A stretch of 19,560 bases of DNA, taken from assembly GCA_002383415.1 (NCBI GenBank), contig DFYU01000139.1, positions 1 to 19,560 on the forward strand, in the 5' to 3' direction. The notes beneath the pieces were generated by a model. The model did not search any database and was not told the origin of the DNA. It saw only the letters and a list, made by a program, of their open reading frames with translations. The translations under genes were made by a program, and so were the position numbers. The DNA comes from Geobacter sp. UBA4074. Its GTDB lineage: Bacteria > Desulfobacterota > Desulfuromonadia > Geobacterales > Pseudopelobacteraceae. Of this stretch, positions 12,450 to 19,560 are shown in pieces. How positions within the stretch are numbered: position 1 is the stretch's first letter; every line of letters starts with the position of its first letter.

Positions 12450-13334
12450 ATGACCCTGAAACAACTTGAACTATTCCTGGCCATTACCGATCAGCGCAGC
12501 TTTTCGCGGGGCGCCGAGCTGGTCAGTCTGGTGCAGTCCACCGCCAGTCAGCATATCCGCAGCCTGGAGGATGAGTTGGCCAGCAGGCTGTTCGACCGCT
12601 CAAAGAAAGGCGTGTATCTGACTGAAGCCGGGCGTCTGTTTGAACAGCATGCCCGGCGGATCTGCACCGACTGTGATGATGCCCGCCTGGCCATGCGGCG
12701 TTTTGCAGGCGCTGAAGAGGCCATTGTGCGGGTGGGGGCCAGCACCATCCCGGCCGCCTGCCTGATTCCTGATATGTTGGGACCGTTTACTGCAGCCTGG
12801 CCCGGCGTACGCCTGGAGCTGGTGCAGGGCGATACCCGCGAGGTACTACGTCTCTTGCAGGCCGACGCGATGGAACTGGCACTGGTGGGGGGACGCTATG
12901 ATGCAGAACAGATCATCTTTGAGCCGATCGCCAGTGAGCAGATCCTGTTGGTGGCAAGCCCTGTTTTGCAGTTGAAACGGCTTGATCACTGCCATGATCT
13001 GCTGCAGCTGCCGCTGATCCTGCGCGAGCCGGGATCAGGCACTCGTCAGGTGGTGGATGCCGCACTGGTGCAAGCCGGCGTCAACCTGTCGACGTTGCGG
13101 GTGATTGCCCAGCTGGGCAGCAGCGAGGCGGTGCGTAGGGCGGTATTGAGCGGAGCAGGCTGCGGTTTTGTCTCGTCTCTGGCGGTGGAACGTGAGTTGG
13201 CGGCGGGGGCGTTGCTGGCGGTTAGCGTGCCGGGGCTGACCATCCGGCAACAGTTCTATCTGGCAACCCGGCGCGGCAAGACCATCTCACCGGCAGCGGC
13301 CGCGTTTATTGCAACGTTGCGTAAGCAGTCTTAG
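12450..13334 (+). CDS. LysR-family transcriptional regulator
   Basis: A 294-residue regulator. The N-terminal winged helix-turn-helix spans residues 1-60 (LKQLELFLAITDQRSFSRGAE, then SQHIRSLEDELASRLFDRSKKG). Effector domains RD-I/RD-II follow from about 88 (VRVGASTIPAACLIPDMLGPF), with LILREPGSGTRQVVDAAL and AVRRAVLSGAGCGFVSSLAV in the second half, the usual inducer-binding surfaces. The sequence style recalls CysB/CysL-like and selenium-metabolism-associated LysR proteins, but I cannot fix the subgroup. I prefer the ATG at 12450, with TAGGA upstream, over a TTG two codons earlier. It is divergent from the rhodanese operon across a 119-bp gap holding three inverted repeats, so it most likely controls that operon and itself. 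Its 3' end converges on the YfiR gene 16 bp away. Confidence 0.93.
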   Translation: MTLKQLELFLAITDQRSFSRGAELVSLVQSTASQHIRSLEDELASRLFDRSKKGVYLTEAGRLFEQHARRICTDCDDARLAMRRFAGAEEAIVRVGASTIPAACLIPDMLGPFTAAWPGVRLELVQGDTREVLRLLQADAMELALVGGRYDAEQIIFEPIASEQILLVASPVLQLKRLDHCHDLLQLPLILREPGSGTRQVVDAALVQAGVNLSTLRVIAQLGSSEAVRRAVLSGAGCGFVSSLAVERELAAGALLAVSVPGLTIRQQFYLATRRGKTISPAAAAFIATLRKQS

Positions 13335-13350
13335 CGTGGTGACACGGGGC

Positions 13351-13890
13351 CTATTCATTATCGCGAACAATCCGGGCTACCTTCAGCAGCTGACTGCTGA
13401 TCTTTAAACGGCTTTGGCGCGCAGCGGCGAGATTTATCTCGAAACGCACCTTACCGTCCTGCAGGAACAATTCCACCATGCCGCCGTTGCGGCTGAAACC
13501 TGAAACGTCTCCCACGGTCAGTATCGGCAACCGCCGAGTCCGGTCAAGAATGGTTACCGCATTACGGCGTTCAGTGGCATCAATCACCACCACGTGGCAA
13601 CCAGCACTATCTCCGCTGTTGCTCATCCGACGGATGGTCACCGGGTGGCCTTTAACGGTCTTGCCCTGCAGCGAGTGCAGACTGGCGGTCAGCGACCCCT
13701 GTCCTGAATAGCAGAAAGAGATCGGCGCACCGTCGCTGCTGAAACTCTCTGTCGGCCAATCCACATAGCGGGCCATATTGAGGATGATGGCGCTTTTTAC
13801 CTGTGCCTCAGCCGGTTGATCGGGAGCAGACCAGGCAGGCAGAGCCCAGCAGAGCAGCACGAGGCTGTATGTCAGGCAGTATTTTGTCAT
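13351..13890 (-). CDS. YfiR family (DUF4154) periplasmic protein
   Basis: A 179-residue protein. Residues 1-21 are a signal peptide (ending in PAWS). The mature part has the DUF4154/YfiR pattern: AQVKSAIILNMARYVDWP at the start, FCYSG, GHPVTIRRM, CHVVVID, ILTVGDVSGFSRNGGMVELF, and VRFEINLAAARQSRLKISSQLLKVAR at the end. In Pseudomonas, YfiR is a periplasmic inhibitor of the membrane cyclase YfiN and is set by redox state and envelope stress. The mature protein keeps two cysteines (C60, C98) that could form one disulfide; Pseudomonas YfiR has two disulfides. Its ATG shares one base with the TonB receptor stop (TAATG), so the two are made together. The CHASE8-HAMP-GGDEF gene at 16391-18579 is the natural, though damaged, partner. 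Confidence 0.88.
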   Translation of the reverse strand: MTKYCLTYSLVLLCWALPAWSAPDQPAEAQVKSAIILNMARYVDWPTESFSSDGAPISFCYSGQGSLTASLHSLQGKTVKGHPVTIRRMSNSGDSAGCHVVVIDATERRNAVTILDRTRRLPILTVGDVSGFSRNGGMVELFLQDGKVRFEINLAAARQSRLKISSQLLKVARIVRDNE

Positions 13891-15977
13891 TAGAAGCTCA
13901 GGGTTGCCTTGCCGTAAACACCGCGCGGCACCTCCGTCGGGGTGGTGTTGATAAATTCCGGTATGTATTCCGGGTGTTGGTCTTGAAGCAGGTTCTGGCC
14001 CACCAGGGCCAATTCCAGATGTTTGGTCGGTTTCCAGGCAACACGGACATCCATGGTGACGTAGCCCGGAATCGTTCTGCGGTCGATGTAGTGTACCCGT
14101 CCAACGGCCCGCAGCCAGAGGTCCAGTTCCAGTTGTTTGGTCAGGTCAAGTCCCGAGCGTAATGTAAATTGATGGCGCGGAGCACCGTCGGCGGTGTTGG
14201 CGCTATTAATGTCATCGTCGCTGCCGTTGTCCAGGTAAACCTTGGTGCGCAGGTAATGGTACGCCGTCTGCAACCGCCACCAGTCACAGGGGCGCCAGGT
14301 GGTCGAAAGTTCAGCGCCGTAACTGTGGCCATGGGCATCGTTGCTTAAGGGGTAGTTCAGTACAAAGTTGGTAGCTGTCTCAGGAGCGGGTAAGTCATTC
14401 TGACGTACCCGTAGATTACTGTAGTCGTTGTAGAACAGCGCCAGGTCAAAGGTAAGCTGCTGGCTCAGTTCCGAACGATAGCCCAGCTCATAGGCCATCA
14501 CGCGCTCAGAGGTGAACCCATCATGACCGTAGACCTCAACGCGTAATGGTAGGGGAAGTGTAGGCGGAGCAGCCGGTGCTGTGAAATACTGATATTGAAG
14601 ATAGCGTTCAGCCCGGGTGGGGGTGCGCACGGCCCGTGAGACAGAGCCCCAGAAGGTGTGCTGGGGTGAAGGGGTCCAGATCAGCCGCCCGTTGGGTTGG
14701 AACTCCCAGCCGGTGTAATCGTTGTGGTCGAGCCGTGTGCCGATGATCAGGGCCAGCGTGTCGGGCAGCAGGGTGATCTCATCCTGCAGAAACATACTGT
14801 AGAGGCTTAAACGTTCACTCGGTTTGGTCAAGGCGAAGGTTGAACTGCCGCGGACCTGATCCGTGCTGTGCCGGTACCCCAGGCCCCAGATGATTTCCTG
14901 GCTGCTACCCGGCTTGAAGCGGTGCTGGAAGTCCATGTCGAGGGTGTTACGCCGTTCGCCAAGGATCAGAACATCCCGTTGACTGTGATCGTAGCTCAGC
15001 TGCAGCGAGAATTCATTGGTGTTGGAGATGGTGTGTTGCCAGCGCGCCAGCAGATTGCCGCCCGAAGCAGTGGAATGGGTCGGTACCACCATAGGCACAC
15101 CGGGGGTTGTCAGGTTGTAGAGGTTGTAGGTCTCGTTATAGCGTCCATTGAAATAATCACCCTGCAGGGTCAGTGCATCATTGAAGGTCGGTTGGGTGTC
15201 GAAGCGGAAGCCGCCACTGGAGAGTTGCCAGTCATCGTGGGCGTCGCTGCCGTCGGCGAGTTTCCCTTCGCCCCGTTCGACATGCTTGCCGTACAGGCGC
15301 AGAAAGCTGTTATCAGTCAATTGCTTGCCGATCCGTGCGGTGCCAAACCCCTGTTCGCTGCTGCCGCCTCCGCCGCTTAGCAGGCCACCCTGGGTGTCGA
15401 TCGCCTGTTTGGTGATGATATTGATTACACCATTAACCGCGTTGGCGCCCCACATGGCGGCGCCGGGTCCACGGATAACCTCGATCCGCTCGATGTCTTC
15501 CAGTGGTGTATCAAGGCTTTCCCAGAAGACGCCAGAAAACAGGGGGGTATAGACACTGCGGCCATCTTTGAGGACCTGCAGCTTGCTGACAAAACGGCCG
15601 TTGATGCCCCTAATAGAGACGGCCCATTTATTGGCATCCATCTTGGCCACCTGGACACCGGGCACCATCCGCAGCAGTTCAGGTATGCTGGTGGCCCCAG
15701 AACGGCGGATATCTTCCTGGCTGATGATGAAGGCCGCTGCGGCTGTGTTGGCCAGGCGTTGTGCCTTGCGTGAGGCAGAGGTTACCTCCAGATCCATCAG
15801 GACCTCCAGCGGCAGCTCGGTCAGGTCTGTGGTCTCATGATTGTCCTGTTGCAGGCTGGTGGTTGTTGCCGCACCCAACGCCGGTGTGGTCAACAGGGTG
15901 ATAAGACCAGCGGTAAGGAACAACCTGAATCTGGTGAGGGAGGAGGGTGCGTGCAGGTGCGTGTGGTGTGATGTCAT
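13890..15977 (-). CDS. TonB-dependent outer-membrane receptor
   Basis: A 695-residue protein. It has an N-terminal signal region (RFRLFLTAGLITLLTTPALGA) and a plug domain at about 60-195 with SGATSIPELLRMVPGVQV, SIRGINGRF, VLKDGRSVYTPLFSG and IERIEVIRGPGAAMWGANAVNGVINIITK. A beta-barrel of about 500 residues follows, ending in a terminal phenylalanine (GKATLSF), the usual outer-membrane assembly signal. The motif TELPLEVLMDLEVTSASRK before the plug belongs to a receptor group often found beside YfiR and GGDEF genes. The substrate is unknown; I see no cobalamin or siderophore gene nearby. A GGAG site precedes the ATG at 15977. It is translationally coupled to YfiR, which suggests that uptake or envelope status feeds into c-di-GMP control. 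Confidence 0.92.
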   Translation of the reverse strand: MTSHHTHLHAPSSLTRFRLFLTAGLITLLTTPALGAATTTSLQQDNHETTDLTELPLEVLMDLEVTSASRKAQRLANTAAAAFIISQEDIRRSGATSIPELLRMVPGVQVAKMDANKWAVSIRGINGRFVSKLQVLKDGRSVYTPLFSGVFWESLDTPLEDIERIEVIRGPGAAMWGANAVNGVINIITKQAIDTQGGLLSGGGGSSEQGFGTARIGKQLTDNSFLRLYGKHVERGEGKLADGSDAHDDWQLSSGGFRFDTQPTFNDALTLQGDYFNGRYNETYNLYNLTTPGVPMVVPTHSTASGGNLLARWQHTISNTNEFSLQLSYDHSQRDVLILGERRNTLDMDFQHRFKPGSSQEIIWGLGYRHSTDQVRGSSTFALTKPSERLSLYSMFLQDEITLLPDTLALIIGTRLDHNDYTGWEFQPNGRLIWTPSPQHTFWGSVSRAVRTPTRAERYLQYQYFTAPAAPPTLPLPLRVEVYGHDGFTSERVMAYELGYRSELSQQLTFDLALFYNDYSNLRVRQNDLPAPETATNFVLNYPLSNDAHGHSYGAELSTTWRPCDWWRLQTAYHYLRTKVYLDNGSDDDINSANTADGAPRHQFTLRSGLDLTKQLELDLWLRAVGRVHYIDRRTIPGYVTMDVRVAWKPTKHLELALVGQNLLQDQHPEYIPEFINTTPTEVPRGVYGKATLSF

Positions 15978-16074
15978 GGCATGCTCCAGACTATCGGATG
16001 ATCTGTTTGTACCTGACTGCCAGACTTGATAATAGCGCAGAAGGGGTGGCTGTTCAGAAATAGTTTTGTCGCTT

Positions 16075-16089
16075 GCAAGGCATCCTTGC
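16075..16089. promoter_or_regulatory. Inverted repeat in the divergent gap before the TonB receptor gene
   Basis: GCAAGG-CAT-CCTTGC is a perfect 6-bp inverted repeat in the 156-bp gap (15978-16133) between the TonB receptor and the zinc-ribbon gene. It lies 98 bp upstream of the receptor start and 45 bp before the zinc-ribbon start, so it could be an operator for either. I see no Fur box or riboswitch in the gap. Confidence 0.3.
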
Positions 16090-16133
16090 CTGGTAGGTTG
16101 CTTAACGGTATGCTGCTGTCAAGGAGGTTATCC

Positions 16134-16394
16134 ATGGGGCTGACGGAATATCTTTTTATTACTGCTTTTTTTGGCCTTCCCGGAGTGCTGGGTGGCTGGT
16201 TGGCAAGGGGCCGCGGCAAGAACCCCGTCATCTGGGCGCTGGGGTCAGCCCTGTTTCCGTTTGCGCTGCTGGTACTCTGGTACCAAAAACCAGACCATGA
16301 GGTGCCGGGGCATTTCAGGAAGTGTTCGTCCTGCGGTGCGGTCTATGCTTGGAAATCGCCGTCCTGCATCTACTGCCACACCCCCCATGATTAA
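16134..16394 (+). CDS. Small membrane protein with C-terminal zinc ribbon
   Basis: An 86-residue protein. Two hydrophobic helices (about 5-22 and 31-49) are joined by a basic loop (ARGRGKNP). A cytoplasmic-type zinc ribbon follows, with CSSC and CIYC about 15 residues apart (KCSSCGAVYAWKSPSCIYC). The start at 16134 is supported by AAGGAGG; an upstream in-frame start lacks one and adds no plausible sequence. I do not recognise a named family, and small TM plus zinc-ribbon proteins of this sort have unknown roles. It stands alone on the plus strand between the broken CHASE8-GGDEF gene and the TonB receptor, and its stop codon overlaps the convergent stop of the GGDEF-EAL gene by four bases. It may have been inserted into an older receptor-YfiR-cyclase set. 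Confidence 0.75.
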   Translation: MGLTEYLFITAFFGLPGVLGGWLARGRGKNPVIWALGSALFPFALLVLWYQKPDHEVPGHFRKCSSCGAVYAWKSPSCIYCHTPHD

Positions 16395-18579
16395 CGGGCA
16401 GGGCTGGTTTGATCCTGTTCGTCCAGTAACCTCCCAAAATGCTCAGCACTGAGGGGACGGCCGGTCAGGTAGCCCTGCACCCGCTGGCACTGCAACCGTT
16501 TGAGCAATTGAAACTGCTGTTCGTTTTCCACCCCTTCCGCAATGCTCACCAACCCCAGGCTGCCGGCCATGGCGATGATGGCGGCGAGCAGCGATTCGCT
16601 CTTGCTACCTTCGCTGCAGCTGGTAAAACGTGGTGAAATCTTGATCGTGTCAATCGGCAGATGATGCAGATAGCCCAGAGAGGAATAGCCGGTGCCGAAG
16701 TTATCCAGTGCGAGCCGGATGCCTGCATTTTTGAATGCGTAGAGCGGGTGCAGCGCACAGTTGTGTCCGGTGCCGAAGGGGCAGGGTAGCTCAGCCTGCT
16801 GATCTGAGAGCCCAAGGCTGATCTGTTCAAGAGCTTCTTCGCAGGTGAGCTGGATGATGGATTCATTCAGGTCGAACTGTAGCTTGCCGGGTGGCAGACC
16901 GGTTTTTTCCAGGATAGAAAAGACCTTCGCGGTAAGGTCATGTTTTTTGAACTGAGCCGTGGCCAGGTTGACCGAGAGCTGGAGTCCGGTATGACCGTTC
17001 GCATGCCAGCTGGCGCACTGTTGGCTGGCCTCATGGAGTACCCAGGCGCCGATCTTGTGCATCATGGCGGTTCCTTCAGTTGCCTGCAAAAACGCCTTGG
17101 GATGCAGGACGCCCAGCTCAGGATGTTTCCAGCGCAACAAGGCTTCCACCCCAACAATCCGTTTTTCAGCAGTGGTGAAGATCGGTTGATATTCCAGAAA
17201 CAGTTCATTGCGCTCGATCGCCGTAGTTACTTATTGCTGCAGGGTGATCTTTTCGTTGATCTGCACCTGCATAGCGGTGGAGTAGAGCTGGAAGTTGTTT
17301 TTACCATGCTGTTTGGCTTGGTACATGGCGGTATCGGCTGCCTTGAGCAGTGCCTCAACCGTTTCCGCATCGTGGGGGTAGAGCGCCACTCCCACACTGC
17401 CGGTTATCCTGCAGGCAGTGCCTTCCAGTGTAAATGGCTCGGCGTACAGTTCCATTACCTTGCGTGCTACAATGCAGGCGCTTTCTGCTGAGGCCACGTT
17501 ATGCAGACAGATGGTGAACTCATCCCCCCCAGCCGCGCGATGGTGTCAGAACCCCGTACGATGGTGCTCAGCCGTGCCGCAACCTGTTTGAGCAGTTCAT
17601 CTCCCGCCTTGTGCCCCAGCGTATCGTTGATTTCTTTAAAGCCATCCAGGTCGATGAATAAAACAGCCAGTTTTTGATGATAACGTTTTGCCTGATGCAG
17701 CGCCTGGTGCAGCCGGTCCATCAGCATCGCACGGTTGGCCAGTCCGGTCAGGTTGTCATAATGGGCCAGCTGATCAAGCTGTTGCTGTCGTTCAAACAAT
17801 GACTGATCCCGTATTTCAATCTCGGTCAGCATCTGGTTGAAACCGCTCATCAGCTGGCCGAGCTCGTCGTTGCTGGTTTCCGGTATGCGATGCGCATAAT
17901 CCTCGTTGAGTGATACCTGCTGCATAGCCCCCAGCAAGGTGTCAATAGGCGCCGTGATGATACGCTGGAACTGCATCCCCAGAACAATCGCCATGACCAG
18001 AGTCAGCAAGGCCACGACAAAAACCAGTAGTGCCAGAAAACGTATATGCTCGAACATTGCCAGCAGGTCTGACTGAATAATGACGGCGCCAACCGTCTGT
18101 CCATCGACGATGATCGCTTCTTCAAGCACCGGATAGGCGCTGAGCAGCGATTGATGCCGCGCGGTTTTGTGCAACGACTGGTAGAGTACCCGGTGGTCAG
18201 CACCTTTTTGTTGTAATCGTCTGAACTCGCTGAGCAAATTAGGCTGATCGCTGTCACTGTTCTGGAACACGGTGAACAGTTGGCGATCAGCAGTAAAGAT
18301 TGCTACTGCCTGAATCCGTTGGCTTGATTTGAGCCCTTCGAGAATGTCCCGGGCAGAGCGGTGATCCTGAAAGACGAGGGGAGAGGCGATGTTTTTGGCG
18401 ATAATGCGAGCCTGGACCCTGATGTCGTTGCTGATGTAGTCGCGATAACTGATGAATTCATTGACCAGGAAGGTGATTGATAAGGAGGTTATGCTGAAGC
18501 TGCTCAACAGCAGCGACATGACCAGCAGCTTGCGCCGCAGGGGAAGATTACGCAGCAGGTCTCTGATGTTTGCTATCAT
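16391..18579 (-). pseudogene. Disrupted CHASE8-HAMP-GGDEF-EAL gene (YfiN-like sensor), frameshift at GGDEF and stop before EAL
   Basis: The 5' frame (from ATG 18579) encodes TM1 (16-40), a CHASE8-like periplasmic domain, TM2 (~180-205), a HAMP domain and a GGDEF domain with FIDLDGFKEIND and I-site RGSD. At 17524-17530 seven C (G in the message) stand where eight are needed, so the frame shifts inside GGDEF and ends at 17467. The next frame continues exactly with DEFTICLHNV and finishes the GGDEF domain, but meets TAA at 17231-17233. The EAL domain follows in that frame: VEALLRWKHPE, LSVNLA, LALDNFGTGYSSL, IAEGVE. Its active site is altered: FDLNES for ExTES, DN for DD before FGTG, KIS for KID. 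Two lesions point to a pseudogene, but the CHASE8-HAMP part is intact and a -1 slip would restore GGDEF. The layout matches YfiN, fitting the nearby YfiR. Confidence 0.75.
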
Positions 18580-18670
18580 GCGACCATCCTTGGCTGTGGC
18601 CGTTTGAGGTGATAGTTATTCTTATTTACATATTTTAAGTATACGCCCGATATTACGGCTTTACGAGAAT

Positions 18671-18698
18671 AAAAAAGGTCCCGTTTGGGACCTTTTTT
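18671..18698 (-). terminator. Strong Rho-independent terminator
   Basis: AAAAAAGGTCCC and GGGACCTTTTTT form perfect 12-bp arms around GTTT, with an A-run before and a T-run after the GC stem, so it can work in both directions. It lies 3 bp beyond the stop of the 34-residue cysteine-rich gene and closes that transcript. It also isolates the CHASE8-GGDEF gene. The rest of the gap 18580-18670 has a TATACT -10-like element on the minus strand (18643-18638) but no good -35. Confidence 0.92.
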
Positions 18699-18701
18699 AA
18701 G

Positions 18702-18806
18702 TTATTCAACCTTGGTGAATTTCCCCTTTTCGCCACATTTTTCACACTTTTGCGGTTTGCAACGGCCTTCCTTGCTGAAACCACAGGCGCATTTCCAGGT
18801 TGCCAT
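18702..18806 (-). CDS. 34-residue cysteine-rich (rubredoxin/zinc-ribbon-like) protein
   Basis: A very short gene encoding MATWKCACGFSKEGRCKPQK followed by CEKCGEKGKFTKVE. CAC and CEKC, with one more cysteine between, suggest a small metal knuckle of the kind seen at the ends of rubrerythrins and desulforedoxin-like proteins. Support comes from AGGAGG eight bases before the ATG, a clean TAA, a strong terminator right after it, and high cysteine and lysine content. It starts 20 bp after the GspE/PilB-like ATPase stop, so the two are almost certainly co-transcribed. The function is unknown; a structural zinc or small iron site are both possible. Confidence 0.75.
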   Translation of the reverse strand: MATWKCACGFSKEGRCKPQKCEKCGEKGKFTKVE

Positions 18807-18826
18807 GAACTGATCCTCCTGTGTGG

Positions 18827-19560
18827 TTATTTGATACAGACTTTACGAACTTCCTTCAGGTCCGTCAATCCCTGGAAGCATTTCAGGATGCCGTCCTGTT
18901 TGAGGGTGGTCATGCCGTCGGCGATGGCCTGTTTGCGGATCTGTTCAATCTCGGATTTACGCTTGATCAGGGTCTTCATTTCGTCGGTGCCCTGCAGCAG
19001 TTCGTGGATACCCAAACGACCCTTGTAGCCAGAATCACCGCATTTGGGACAGCCCACCGCTTTCCAGAGCTTTATTTCGGCAGGGTTGATGCCGGTTTTT
19101 TTGAAGGCCTCTACGCCATATTCCAGGATGATCTCTTCCAATTCTGGGCGTTCCGGTTGGTACTGTTGCTTGCATTCGCACAGCCGGCGGCAGAGCCGTT
19201 GGGCCAGAATGCAGAGGATGGCGTCGGAGAAGGAGAAGGGGTCCAGCTCCATATCCAGCAGACGGGTGACCGTCTCGGGTGCCGAGTTGGTATGCAGGGT
19301 GGAAAAGACCAGGTGGCCGGTGAGGGATGATTCGACACCGATCTCGGCGGTTTCCTGGTCGCGCATCTCGCCCACCATGATCACATCCGGGTCGGCCCGC
19401 AGGAAGGAACGCAACGCAGCGGCAAAGGTGAAGCCGATCTTGGGATGGACCTGCACCTGGCGCAGACCGCGCTGGGTGATCTCCACCGGGTCCTCGGCGG
19501 TCCAGATCTTGGTTTCAGGGGTGTTGATCACCGATATGGCCGAGTGCAGGGTGGTGGTCT
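18827..19560 (-). CDS. GspE/PilB-family secretion/pilus assembly ATPase, N-terminal part beyond the window
   Basis: About 244 C-terminal residues are visible. The right edge cuts through the end of Walker A (the visible part begins K-TTTLHSA). Present are the Asp box (IWTAEDPVEI), Walker B (PDVIMVGEMRD), the His box (TGHLVFSTLHTNSA), and the metal-binding cysteines of this family, CEC followed by CPKCGDSGYKGRLG, that fix the C-terminal subdomain. These hexameric ATPases power type IV pilus extension or type II secretion at the inner membrane. The visible part does not separate PilB from GspE, and no pilus or secretion neighbour is in the window. The gene ends in KVCIK, 20 bp before the 34-residue cysteine-rich gene that shares its transcript. 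Confidence 0.92.
   Translation of the reverse strand, partial: TTTLHSAISVINTPETKIWTAEDPVEITQRGLRQVQVHPKIGFTFAAALRSFLRADPDVIMVGEMRDQETAEIGVESSLTGHLVFSTLHTNSAPETVTRLLDMELDPFSFSDAILCILAQRLCRRLCECKQQYQPERPELEEIILEYGVEAFKKTGINPAEIKLWKAVGCPKCGDSGYKGRLGIHELLQGTDEMKTLIKRKSEIEQIRKQAIADGMTTLKQDGILKCFQGLTDLKEVRKVCIK

Noticed and set aside
16391..17149. A separate EAL-domain gene starting at GTG 17149
   Set aside because: The start would lie inside the EAL signature (VEALLRW), removing the domain's N-terminus, and has no ribosome site. The domain's true beginning continues upstream to the TAA.

Overview
The window looks like chromosomal DNA from an anaerobic, cytochrome-rich deltaproteobacterium of the Geobacter/Trichlorobacter/Pelobacter type (Desulfuromonadota). 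The grounds are a CxxCH triheme periplasmic cytochrome, a DUF1858 redox-disulfide protein beside a hemerythrin, a double-cubane-cluster reductase with its ATP-dependent activator, several GGDEF proteins and a GspE/PilB ATPase. The genus is a guess from gene content; no database search was possible. No tRNA, rRNA, CRISPR array, transposase or phage gene was recognised.

Layout. (1) 1-1380: a minus-strand stress/redox group. A DUF1858 protein, an iron-sulfur protein and a hemerythrin (cut by the window edge) form one operon, with a triheme cytochrome c just upstream. Both the operon and the cytochrome gene carry a near-identical ATGAC-N4-GTCAA site in front, a FNR/DNR/HcpR-type element at class II spacing, so they look like one small regulon. 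(2) 1465-5226: a soluble PAS-GGDEF cyclase (+), then convergent minus-strand genes for a TIGR04282-type transferase and a membrane dCache-PAS-GGDEF cyclase. (3) 5398-12330: a run of eight complete minus-strand genes with overlaps or short gaps. In transcription order: exported rhodanese, HdrD/GlpC-like Fe-S protein, exported DUF3047 protein, TVP38/TMEM64 membrane protein, double-cubane-cluster reductase, its activase, BioB-like radical SAM protein and TIGR04283-type transferase. A C-terminal remnant of a second TVP38 gene lies between the activase and the radical SAM gene. A good sigma70-like promoter packed with inverted repeats precedes the rhodanese gene and faces a divergent LysR regulator (12450-13334).

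(4) 13351-18579: a YfiR (DUF4154) protein and a TonB-dependent receptor, with a CHASE8-HAMP-GGDEF-EAL gene behind them that carries a 1-nt frameshift exactly at the GGDEF codons and an in-frame stop before the EAL domain. A small membrane zinc-ribbon gene on the other strand separates that gene from the receptor. The set resembles a YfiR-YfiN c-di-GMP signalling module linked to outer-membrane uptake. (5) 18671-19560: the C-terminal part of a GspE/PilB ATPase, a 34-residue cysteine-rich gene and a strong terminator.

Two themes stand out. One is c-di-GMP signalling: three GGDEF genes in under 20 kb, two with sensor domains outside the cytoplasm. The other is low-potential anaerobic redox chemistry: the long operon joins thiol/sulfur handling (rhodanese), an electron-transfer Fe-S protein, an ATP-driven double-cubane reductase and a radical SAM enzyme. 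The substrate of that operon cannot be read from sequence; it is the best candidate here for an undescribed system.
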